From positions 65,072-129,071 of the forward strand of contig DUON01000010.1 of the NCBI GenBank assembly GCA_012838805.1: a stretch of DNA of 64,000 nt, written 5' to 3'. A program made the position numbers and the translations under genes. A model generated the notes under the pieces. The model was not told where the DNA came from. It saw only the letters and a program-made list of their open reading frames with translations, and ran no database searches. How positions within the stretch are numbered: position 1 is the first letter of the stretch; each line of letters begins with the position of its first letter. Positions 51,887 to 59,133 of this stretch are shown one piece after another. Source of the DNA: Clostridiales bacterium (GTDB taxonomy: Bacteria > Bacillota > Clostridia > Christensenellales > DTU072).

Positions 51887-52562
51887 GGTCCGCCTCTGTT
51901 CTCTTGGAGACCCGACCGTCAACAAGCTCGATTATGTAATCGGCTTTCATGGCGTCTTCTTTATTGTGGGTAGCCAATATCACCGTCTTACCCTCTAAGC
52001 TTATTTGTTTCAAAATAGCGATGACTTCCGCCCCGTTTTTGCTATCCAGATTGCCTGTGGGTTCGTCCGCCAAAATAATGCTCGGCGAATGAACAAGTGC
52101 TCGGGCTATCGCCGCCCTTTGCTTTTGCCCTCCCGACAAGGTGTTTACTTTCTTGTGGATTTTATCTTCTAACCCCAAGCGGTTCAATAGCTCTATTGCC
52201 TTTTGCCTTCTCTCTTTTTTAGGCATGCCGGCTATAATCAAAGGCATCTCCACATTTTCAAGGGTAGTAAAGCTTGGCTCCAGATAAAAGTCTTGGAACA
52301 CATAACCTATGTTCTTGTTTCGATAGTCGGATAATTGATTGTTGCTTAAATCGTTAAGACGGATGCCTTTACAAAAGATTTCTCCCGATGAGGGGTAGTC
52401 AAGACCTCCAATTAAATTGAGAAAAGTCGTCTTTCCGCACCCCGACTTTCCCATTATCGCCACAAACTTTGCTTCAGGGATTTCAAGCGTTATGTCGTCA
52501 ATGGCTCTTTCAGCAGAGTCCCCCTCGCCATAAACCTTAACAAGATTTTTTACTTTTATCAT
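51873..52562 (-). CDS. ABC transporter ATP-binding protein (MacB/LolD type)
   Basis: This 229-residue ATPase drives the two FtsX-type permeases. Walker A is GKSGCGKTTFLN at about 38-50, the signature is LSGGQKQR at about 143, Walker B is IILADEPTGNLD at about 160-172, and the switch His is in ATHNKED. Lengths and order (ATPase, permease, permease) fit lipoprotein, peptide or antibiotic efflux systems. No accessory gene or two-component system flanks it, so the substrate remains open. Confidence 0.94.
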   Translation of the reverse strand: MIKVKNLVKVYGEGDSAERAIDDITLEIPEAKFVAIMGKSGCGKTTFLNLIGGLDYPSSGEIFCKGIRLNDLSNNQLSDYRNKNIGYVFQDFYLEPSFTTLENVEMPLIIAGMPKKERRQKAIELLNRLGLEDKIHKKVNTLSGGQKQRAAIARALVHSPSIILADEPTGNLDSKNGAEVIAILKQISLEGKTVILATHNKEDAMKADYIIELVDGRVSKRTEADHEEK

Positions 52563-52579
52563 ATCCGTCTCTTTTTATT

Positions 52580-52608
52580 ATAATGCCCTACTCTTGAAAG
52601 ATTGTCAA
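52580..52608 (-). promoter_or_regulatory. possible sigma-A promoter of the ABC operon, with adjacent palindrome
   Basis: TTGACA (52603-52608, minus strand) and CATTAT (52580-52585) are 17 bp apart. Directly upstream of the -35 is a 13-bp perfect palindrome, GCCGC-TTA-GCGGC at 52611-52623, which may be an operator. Confidence 0.45.
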
Positions 52609-52651
52609 TAGCCGCTTAGCGGCATACATAAAAACCCTAAAAAAATGCTTT

Positions 52652-52680
52652 TTGACTTTTGTATTAAATGATGTTAAAAT
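52652..52680 (+). promoter_or_regulatory. sigma-A promoter of the L25 gene
   Basis: TTGACT at 52652-52657 and TAAAAT at 52675-52680 are 17 bp apart, 34 bases before the ATG. It is divergent from the ABC operon promoter. Confidence 0.7.
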
Positions 52681-52714
52681 TGTTAATAAATACTAAGGTA
52701 ACAGGAGATTTGTT

Positions 52715-53305
52715 ATGAAACTTGAACGGAGAATGGAAAAAGTCAACAAAGTAAGAAGACAAGGTTTGGTTCCCGGCGTATTGTTCGGAAAGGATATAGA
52801 TTCCATTCCCGTACAAGCCGAGAATGCGGATTTCATGCAAACTTATAAGAAATATGGAAGGACCAAGACCTTCAAAGTGAAATTCGCAAACAAAACCCAC
52901 CAGGTATACTTCAAGGATATCCAGCTCAATATGGCGAATCCAAAGGAAGTCTTGCACTTTGGCTTATTGAAAGTAACCGCAAAAGACACCATAACGACCG
53001 AGGTCCCGATTAAGCTTACGGGAACTCACGAGATAGAGAAATCTGGTCTTGTTGTGCAGCAGATTCTTTATTCTCTTGAAGTGGAATACCCCGCCACCAT
53101 GAGCTTGGAGAAATTAGAACTTGATGTCTCAAGCCTTAAGCTGGGAGAAGGTCTTTATGTAAAGGATATCCCCCTTCCCAATAAATGCAAGGCCAACTTA
53201 GACCAAGAAGAGTTGGTGGTCAATGTCACATATCCCAAGGTCCATAAGGTAAAAGACACCCGGACCGAGGAAACCGCACAGGAGACTGAAGAAAATCAAG
53301 AATAA
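52715..53305 (+). CDS. rplY: ribosomal protein L25 / general stress protein Ctc
   Basis: The 196-residue long form (TL5/Ctc type) binds 5S rRNA in the large ribosomal subunit. It has the N-terminal L25 domain (VRRQGLVPGVLFGKDIDSIPVQ at about 14-35, then VYFKDIQLNMANPKEVLHFGLLKV) and a C-terminal beta domain (about 95-180) with VEYPATMSLEKLELDVSSLKLGEGLYVKDIPLP, followed by an acidic Glu/Thr tail. The start has AACAGGAG upstream. It is monocistronic with its own promoter and terminator. Confidence 0.93.
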   Translation: MKLERRMEKVNKVRRQGLVPGVLFGKDIDSIPVQAENADFMQTYKKYGRTKTFKVKFANKTHQVYFKDIQLNMANPKEVLHFGLLKVTAKDTITTEVPIKLTGTHEIEKSGLVVQQILYSLEVEYPATMSLEKLELDVSSLKLGEGLYVKDIPLPNKCKANLDQEELVVNVTYPKVHKVKDTRTEETAQETEENQE

Positions 53306-53310
53306 AAAAC

Positions 53311-53336
53311 CATCCGAAAATTCGGATGTTTTTTTA
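53311..53336 (+). terminator. intrinsic terminator after the L25 gene
   Basis: CATCCGAA pairs with TTCGGATG (53311-53328, 2-base loop or a larger one with a shorter stem), followed by TTTTTTT. It starts five bases after the L25 stop codon. Confidence 0.8.
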
Positions 53337-53367
53337 TACGACCTTTTATAACAAGCAGAAAAAATAT

Positions 53368-53550
53368 TTAAGCCTTTTTATCTCTAACCAAAGCCTCAAA
53401 GCTTCTGTCGTATGCCGCCTCCGCACTCTTTGAGAAAAAACAGGCAGGGAACTCTTCGCTTCTTAAGTGATACTGCACGCACTCACAGCATTTTCCCTTT
53501 CTTGAACAAGGATAAGTGCAGGGACATTTCATATTGTTATCGCAAGCCAT
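53368..53550 (-). CDS. small Cys-rich protein, DUF6485 type
   Basis: This 60-residue protein has eight cysteines (positions 3, 9, 11, 15, 21, 22, 24 and 37) that suggest a metal-binding knot, and ends with AEAAYDRSFEALV. The KxPCxYPCSRKGKCCECVQYHL pattern resembles small zinc-finger-like proteins annotated DUF6485. GGAGG lies seven bases before the ATG, and it starts 11 bases after the end of the TIM-barrel gene, so it is probably the last gene of the uronate operon. Its role is unknown. Confidence 0.75.
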   Translation of the reverse strand: MACDNNMKCPCTYPCSRKGKCCECVQYHLRSEEFPACFFSKSAEAAYDRSFEALVRDKKA

Positions 53551-53561
53551 TTTTTGCCTCC

Positions 53562-54320
53562 TTATTTCAATAATTCTTCATATCCCAGTTTTTTTATGTG
53601 GTCCACGCTTTTTTTTAGCTCTTCAAAAGGTCTTGTCGTGTTTTGTTCGATTACGGCGTACTCCACACTATTCAGTCCGCTTTCTATTATCCTTTTGAAA
53701 TCAATGACTCCGTCTCCAAGGGCGAAATCTTTCGCCTTTCTTGCCGCTCCCTTAAGCCCATAATCCCTAAGGTGATATCCTTTGACTTTGGGCAGAGTTT
53801 TTGTCAAGATATCGGCGGGGAATCCCGCTTTTGTCGCCCAATAGGTATCTATAACAAAGGGAATATTCAAGCTCTTTCTTAATATATCAATCTGCATGCC
53901 ATATTCTCTTATTAAGAATTCAAAATCATGGTGGTGAAAACAAAGCTCTATACCCTCTTTATTATATTTTTCGCTTAAAGCATTCGCTTCTTTGCAAAAT
54001 TCTAAAAGCTCCTTTTGACCGCCGAATATATTTTTTACGGGCAAGACCGAAATCACCGCAATTTTGCAATCGGTCATCTTGTGAAAGGTCAAGACCTTTT
54101 CAAATTCGTCTTTTAATATATTGAACTTTATTTGAGTGGACACAACCTCCAGCCCAAAATCCTCTTTCGCCCTTTGAAAGATTTTCGCATTTTCTTCGCT
54201 GAAATCTATCCTTGCGGCTTCCACATACCTAAGTCCAAGGGCGTTGACTTTTTTAAGTGTGCCATGAAGCTCTTTTTTTGCCTCTCTCCTTACCGTAAAC
54301 AACTGAAGCCCTATTTTCAT
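53562..54320 (-). CDS. TIM-barrel sugar isomerase/epimerase family protein
   Basis: This 252-residue protein is of the xylose isomerase-like (AP endonuclease 2) family. It starts MKIGLQLFTVRREAKKEL, and the metal-site region includes Glu (GIELCFHHHDFEF), His (KGYHLRDYG) and Glu (VEYAVIEQN). It overlaps the upstream lyase-like gene by 4 bp (ATGA). In uronate operons such proteins epimerise or isomerise keto-sugars, but the specific reaction is unknown. Confidence 0.85.
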   Translation of the reverse strand: MKIGLQLFTVRREAKKELHGTLKKVNALGLRYVEAARIDFSEENAKIFQRAKEDFGLEVVSTQIKFNILKDEFEKVLTFHKMTDCKIAVISVLPVKNIFGGQKELLEFCKEANALSEKYNKEGIELCFHHHDFEFLIREYGMQIDILRKSLNIPFVIDTYWATKAGFPADILTKTLPKVKGYHLRDYGLKGAARKAKDFALGDGVIDFKRIIESGLNSVEYAVIEQNTTRPFEELKKSVDHIKKLGYEELLK

Positions 54321-56443
54321 AAAACAGTCTCCTCTCTTATATTATTTTTGTAGTCCAAGACAAGCTTTTTGTCTTGATACTTGATTGTTATCTTGTCGGG
54401 GTTTCTTGGGGTCACGCTGTATGCGCTCTCAAATCTCTTATACTCCAAGGGCTGGCTTTCTCCGTTGACGGTAAAGTTCTTGTCATAGTCGGCATAAAGC
54501 TCAACCCCTTTGGATATATAGTTTATTGTTCCGTCTTGAATGTGAATTTTGTTGCTTTTTATTCTCTTAACAAATTGCTCAAAGCTTTCTTTGTCGGTAT
54601 CTGAAAGTTCGGTAACATAAGTATGGTACTCTCCGCCCGTCAGCGTCAAATCAAATTCCTTTTTGAGCCTTATTTCCTGTATCTTTTCCACTTGGGAATC
54701 GTGCTGGGCAAGAAGCGCCGCGGCGTATTCGTCAAAAGGTCGGTATTTGAGCTTACCGTTTGCAATAATAGCTATCAACACCTTGCCTTTTTTGCCGAAT
54801 ACATAGTTTTCGTCAAGCCTCAAAATGTCAAACTTTTCCTTAGGCATATAGATATGCGTCATCTTGGCTATATGAAATTCCAAAAGCCTTTTCTTGACGG
54901 GAAGCTTATAAATTGTCAAATTTATGTTCTTATACTGTACACTCATGGGCTGACGACCGTTGCCCACCCAGTATCCGGGGGAAGCTCCGTGCTTTTCCCT
55001 TGAGTCGTCATCTCTTGCGGGATGAGTGGTATATACTGCCAAGTCGGGGGATATGTTCGCCGTCCATATATGCGCTTGAGCGCCGCATGAATCCACATCG
55101 CAAGCCATAGCCGTCGTCAAGGTATAGTACTTTGTCCTATAACAATAGATATTCCCTCTTCCCAAAGCTATGCCGTTTGTCATGAGATTGAATTTTGAAG
55201 AGATAAATTTGGGGATTCTCAACGCCTTAAGCAAGGTTAGGTTAATGTACCTAAAGGGATTTACAAACTGATTTCTGAACATCTTGTTCTTACTTAAGTA
55301 TTTAAGGGTGTTTTGAATGACCTCTTTGTTGGTAAAAGCCTCGCTGCCAAGTTGAGCCATTATTTGGTGATATTCTTGACCCACAAGAGTTTGCTGAACA
55401 AGCTCTTCAGTATTAAGTCCTGAAGACTCTTTAATAATACGCTCCTCTTGGTCCTTGGCGATATTGTATATAACCTCGGGAACTTTATAAAAACCCTTTT
55501 TGTACATGGCAATAAAGTTCTGCATCATCTGGGCATCCACGCCCACAAGCTTGACTGTGGTCTCCACATCGCAAGCCCCGCTTAGGATTTGTCTTTCTAT
55601 TGGAGATTGTGCATTAACAAGGCTTTGGGTATCCATAGTTCCCCATATGGTATCCATAGCAGCCTTTATTCTATTGCCATAGATATCGCTGGATTTGTTG
55701 TCTCCATACATTCTGCTGCTTACGGCGACAAAGGTATTATTCACTGCATGGCTGGCGACATCAAACCATAAAAGGTCAAATATAATCTTCATTCTATGGA
55801 CGGATTCTTTATCCAAGGAGTATTCTATATAATTTGACATCGGGGCAATATTCTCGGCGTAATAGTTGTTGCTCAACCATTCAAAAAAGCCGTATTTGAA
55901 TTTTTGCTCCATCCAAATGTTTATTATCTTAAGGGCTTTTTGCATATGCTCTCTGCCGGTCATGCCGCTGTTGGTAAACACTTCGTCCTGCCATTCCTGA
56001 CCTGCCAAATATTCGCTGACGGCAAATAAAATCTGGTGGTTTTCCGACCAATAACACATGCTGTCTTCCCCGGGCTCGTCCATATGGTACTTAAAGTCAA
56101 TAAAGGTTTTCTTTATGACGGTTTTCACCCTTTCGGGTAAGTCACAGTCTTTATACAGCCTAAACAAGAGCTGACAGCGAAAATCCGCACAGTCATACCT
56201 GCCGTTTATAAAGTCTATAGTGGGCTGAAGGCTTTTGAAAATATAATCTTCGTCCACAACCAGACCTTCGGGGATTTTATCGGGATTGGTCAAATAATAA
56301 TACACCAAGGAAAGACCGCAAGGGCTTAAAAACTCCTTGGGCATGTCGGGTATGGGTTTTTGGCTTAAGGAAATGACTATCTCTATAATTGTCCATATCA
56401 GACAAACGCCCAAAAGCCCCAAAAAGATATATAAAAAGAGCAT
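54317..56443 (-). CDS. membrane-anchored protein of unknown family, lyase-like (paralogue B)
   Basis: This 708-residue protein has one N-terminal transmembrane helix (about 2-26) and no signal cleavage site, so it is anchored with the bulk outside. The first part (about 75-330) is helical and contains the strongly conserved GEDSMCYWSENHQILF with Asn135 and His136, then LSNNYYAEN. The second part (about 420-700) is beta-rich with TTHPARDDD and PGYWVGNGRQP. The same blocks occur in order in the protein encoded at 59134-61221. An alpha/alpha toroid with a beta-sandwich, as in several polysaccharide lyases, would fit (inference). It ends in an ATGA overlap with the TIM-barrel gene and lies 15 nt after GH105. 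Confidence 0.7.
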   Translation of the reverse strand: MLFLYIFLGLLGVCLIWTIIEIVISLSQKPIPDMPKEFLSPCGLSLVYYYLTNPDKIPEGLVVDEDYIFKSLQPTIDFINGRYDCADFRCQLLFRLYKDCDLPERVKTVIKKTFIDFKYHMDEPGEDSMCYWSENHQILFAVSEYLAGQEWQDEVFTNSGMTGREHMQKALKIINIWMEQKFKYGFFEWLSNNYYAENIAPMSNYIEYSLDKESVHRMKIIFDLLWFDVASHAVNNTFVAVSSRMYGDNKSSDIYGNRIKAAMDTIWGTMDTQSLVNAQSPIERQILSGACDVETTVKLVGVDAQMMQNFIAMYKKGFYKVPEVIYNIAKDQEERIIKESSGLNTEELVQQTLVGQEYHQIMAQLGSEAFTNKEVIQNTLKYLSKNKMFRNQFVNPFRYINLTLLKALRIPKFISSKFNLMTNGIALGRGNIYCYRTKYYTLTTAMACDVDSCGAQAHIWTANISPDLAVYTTHPARDDDSREKHGASPGYWVGNGRQPMSVQYKNINLTIYKLPVKKRLLEFHIAKMTHIYMPKEKFDILRLDENYVFGKKGKVLIAIIANGKLKYRPFDEYAAALLAQHDSQVEKIQEIRLKKEFDLTLTGGEYHTYVTELSDTDKESFEQFVKRIKSNKIHIQDGTINYISKGVELYADYDKNFTVNGESQPLEYKRFESAYSVTPRNPDKITIKYQDKKLVLDYKNNIREETVL

Positions 56444-56458
56444 ATTCCTCCTAAAACG

Positions 56459-57517
56459 CTATTTCTTTTCAAGACATTTTTTATAGTTCAAAGCCGCAAA
56501 AAAAGCCGCCGCCAAGCCATAATGCCAGTCGTTGCCTCTTGGAGTGATTTTATATACAAAATATGGAATAAGAGGTATGGCAGAGGTCGGAGCGCTTATT
56601 TTGGTCATAGAGAGCAGTCCGTTCTTTATCTCAAAGTCGTCCACCACGGCGTTGAAAGCCTTTATGGCGGCGTCATAATATTCCTTGCTCAACCAACCCT
56701 TATAGTACCCATAAAACCATCCGCTGGCAATAAGCATGGTAGCCGAGCTTTCGGTATAGGTCTTGCCGGGCTTGTTGAAAACAGTTTCATAGTATCCGTC
56801 TTCCCTTTGATAGGATAGAAGCGCTTTCGCCACTTTCTTAAAAAGGTCTATTGTGAATTCTTTCTGCTCTCCTTCGGGAAAGTATTCTATAAACAAGGGA
56901 ATGGATGCCATAACCCAGCCGTTGCCCCTGCCCCAATACAGTTTTTTCCTGGGATAATGCGTCTTGAAAGAAGTCCAATAGCAGTGATAGAAAAGGTTGT
57001 CCTCCTCATCCATTAGGTACTTGGCGAAAAGAGCGGGCTGCTTTAAGGCGAACTCCATAAGCTCCTTGTCTCCCGTCGCCTTGGCGTACCAGCTTGCGAA
57101 CACCCCATACATCATCATGCTGTCCACCCAAATGCTTTTGGGATAGATATAACTTTCAATTCCCGTACCCAAATGGTTGGGCATGCCTTCCAAAATCTTG
57201 GGGGTGGTGGAAAAATAATCCCTCACCCTGTCCACCACGCTTTTATATTTTTCTTCGCCCAGTTCATGATATAAATAAAAAGCTCCCAGAGCCGGTGCCG
57301 CGGTATCCGAGGTGTCGACTCTGTATCCCTTTTTCATATGGTGGTCATAATACCTTTTTAGATACTCTGTATAGCGGTTTTCTTTACGCTCTTTGTCGAT
57401 AAGGCTAAGAGCGTATAAATAAAGGGCTTGTCCCCATTGCCAATTAAGCTTTTCGGGGAAAAACCTCTTTGTGGAATCTTCGCTAAGAGAAAATACCTTT
57501 TCTATTCTCTCATTCAT
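56459..57517 (-). CDS. GH105 unsaturated rhamnogalacturonyl/glucuronyl hydrolase
   Basis: This 352-residue enzyme of the YteR/YesR family releases 4,5-unsaturated uronate from the non-reducing ends of lyase products such as pectin or rhamnogalacturonan fragments. NWQWGQALYLYAL at about 25, SIWVDSMMMYGVF with the catalytic Asp132, and KLYWGRGNGWVMASI are typical GH105 motifs. There is no signal sequence, so it acts in the cytoplasm on imported oligomers. The start chosen is ATG 57517 (MNERIEKVFSL), two bases after the kduD stop with GGGAG upstream. A much longer start that overlaps kduD is not real. Confidence 0.92.
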   Translation of the reverse strand: MNERIEKVFSLSEDSTKRFFPEKLNWQWGQALYLYALSLIDKERKENRYTEYLKRYYDHHMKKGYRVDTSDTAAPALGAFYLYHELGEEKYKSVVDRVRDYFSTTPKILEGMPNHLGTGIESYIYPKSIWVDSMMMYGVFASWYAKATGDKELMEFALKQPALFAKYLMDEEDNLFYHCYWTSFKTHYPRKKLYWGRGNGWVMASIPLFIEYFPEGEQKEFTIDLFKKVAKALLSYQREDGYYETVFNKPGKTYTESSATMLIASGWFYGYYKGWLSKEYYDAAIKAFNAVVDDFEIKNGLLSMTKISAPTSAIPLIPYFVYKITPRGNDWHYGLAAAFFAALNYKKCLEKK

Positions 57518-57519
57518 AA

Positions 57520-58272
57520 CTATCTCCCTAACCATCCGCCGTCTACGGCAATTGTGCAACCGTTTATATAGTCGCTTGCTTGGCTTGCGAGGAAAACCGC
57601 CGTTCCTTGCAGGTCTTCGGGCGTTCCCCACCTGCCTGCGGGAATTCTTGCCAAAATCTCCGCATTCCTTTTTTCGTCCGCTCTCAACGCTTGGGTATTG
57701 TTGGTCGCCATATACCCCGGCGCTATGGCGTTGACATTGATATTGTATTTCGCCCATTCATTGGCAAGCGCCATGGTCAGTCCTCTGACTGCGCTCTTGC
57801 TGGAAGTGTAGCTGGGCACCCTTATACCGCCTTGAAAAGACAGCATGCTGGCGATATTGATTATCTTTCCGCCCTCGCCCTGCTTTATAAACTGTCTTGC
57901 CGCCTCTTGGGATAGAAAGAACAATGTCTTAAGGTTTGTATTCAAAACATCGTCCCAAAACTCTTCGGAAAAATCTATGGCGTCTTGTCTTTTAATGATT
58001 CCGGCGTTATTGACCAAAATATCCACTCTGCCGAATTTCTCGACCGTCTTTTGTATTATTCTCTTTACGGGTTCTATGGAGCCAAGGTCTTCCACCATAT
58101 AAGAAAAGTTTTCTCCTATCGCCTTCAAGGTGCCGTCGCTTGGCGATCTGCTCACTCCCATAACCTTGGCGCCCGCTTGGGCTAAGGCTATGGATATACC
58201 CATTCCAAGACCGGTGTTACTGCCTGTGACAATGGCGACCTTTCCTTTCAAACTGAACTTATCAAGCACCAT
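57520..58272 (-). CDS. kduD: 2-dehydro-3-deoxy-D-gluconate 5-dehydrogenase
   Basis: KduD reduces 2,5-diketo-3-deoxygluconate, the product of KduI, to 2-keto-3-deoxygluconate using NAD(P)H. The 250-residue short-chain dehydrogenase has the TGxxxGxG loop (TGSNTGLGMG at about 16-25), NNAG at about 88-91, Ser142, and Tyr155/Lys159 in YTSSK. DVNAIAPGYMATNNT-like text (here NINVNAIAPGYMATNN) matches KduD. The start chosen is ATG 58272, which has GGAGG six bases upstream. An in-frame ATG six bases earlier abuts the ribosome site. Confidence 0.93.
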   Translation of the reverse strand: MVLDKFSLKGKVAIVTGSNTGLGMGISIALAQAGAKVMGVSRSPSDGTLKAIGENFSYMVEDLGSIEPVKRIIQKTVEKFGRVDILVNNAGIIKRQDAIDFSEEFWDDVLNTNLKTLFFLSQEAARQFIKQGEGGKIINIASMLSFQGGIRVPSYTSSKSAVRGLTMALANEWAKYNINVNAIAPGYMATNNTQALRADEKRNAEILARIPAGRWGTPEDLQGTAVFLASQASDYINGCTIAVDGGWLGR

Positions 58273-58285
58273 AATCATCCTCCTA

Positions 58286-59116
58286 TTATCTGATATCAGG
58301 AGTTTTTACATGCTGCATGTCGTCAAACTCTTGATTTTCACCGCACATAGCCCAAATGAACGAATAGTTTTTGGTGCCTACGCCACTGTGTATGGACCAG
58401 CTGGGGGATATGACCGCTTGGTTATTTTTTACCACTATATGCTTTGTTTGGTCGGGAGCGCCCATAAGATGGAATACCACATGCTCTTCTTCCACATCCA
58501 GATAAAGATATACTTCCATTCTTCTTTCATGGGTATGTGTGGGCATGGTGTTCCAAACACTGCCTTCTTCAAGCATCGTAAGTCCCATGGTCAGCTGACA
58601 GCTCTCCACTATATCGGGAATGATGTATTTGTTTATGGTTCTTCTATTGCAATCCTTATCGCTTCCCAAGGTCACCTTAACGGCTTTCTCCAAGGGTATA
58701 TGAACTGTGGGGCAGTCCCTGTGCGCGGGAGAGGATGCGATATAGAAATAGGCGGGATTATTCTTGTCCTTGGAACGGAAGACGACATCTTTAATGCCTC
58801 TTCCTATATAAAGTCCGTCATGCCTTTTCATATTATAGCTTACGCTGTCTACTATCACTTCACCTTCCCCGTCTATGCAAATAACCCCCATCTCTCTTCT
58901 TTCCAAAAAGCTCTTCGCCGCCAAAATATCGCCTTCAGGCAGTCTCAATACCTTGTCATAAGGAACTGCGCCGCCCACTATTATTCTATCGATATGGGAA
59001 TAGGTAAGGTTGATTTGTCCTTTAACAAATATGTCCTCAATAAGGAATTGTTCCCTCAATTCCTCCGTGGTCATTCTGGAAAACTCTCTTTTAGATACTG
59101 AATATCTCGTCTGCAT
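58286..59116 (-). CDS. kduI: 5-dehydro-4-deoxy-D-glucuronate isomerase
   Basis: KduI converts 5-keto-4-deoxyuronate, which forms spontaneously from the unsaturated uronate released by GH105, to 2,5-diketo-3-deoxygluconate. The 276-residue cupin has the zinc ligands His194, His196, Glu201 and His243 (THTHERRMEVYLYLD and WSIHSGVG), the same set as in E. coli KduI. GGAGG precedes the ATG. It lies 17 nt after the lyase-like gene and 13 nt before kduD. Confidence 0.95.
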   Translation of the reverse strand: MQTRYSVSKREFSRMTTEELREQFLIEDIFVKGQINLTYSHIDRIIVGGAVPYDKVLRLPEGDILAAKSFLERREMGVICIDGEGEVIVDSVSYNMKRHDGLYIGRGIKDVVFRSKDKNNPAYFYIASSPAHRDCPTVHIPLEKAVKVTLGSDKDCNRRTINKYIIPDIVESCQLTMGLTMLEEGSVWNTMPTHTHERRMEVYLYLDVEEEHVVFHLMGAPDQTKHIVVKNNQAVISPSWSIHSGVGTKNYSFIWAMCGENQEFDDMQHVKTPDIR

Positions 59117-59133
59117 TAAAATACCTCCTGCTC

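Noticed and set aside
56459-57757. Longer version of the GH105 gene starting at 57757
   Set aside because: The extra 80 residues overlap kduD in another frame and have no GH105 similarity; ATG 57517 has a ribosome site and gives a normal length.
58130-59101. 323-codon open frame on the plus strand
   Set aside because: It is antisense to kduI, whose zinc ligands and length are fully conserved; the plus frame has no start signal and an atypical composition.
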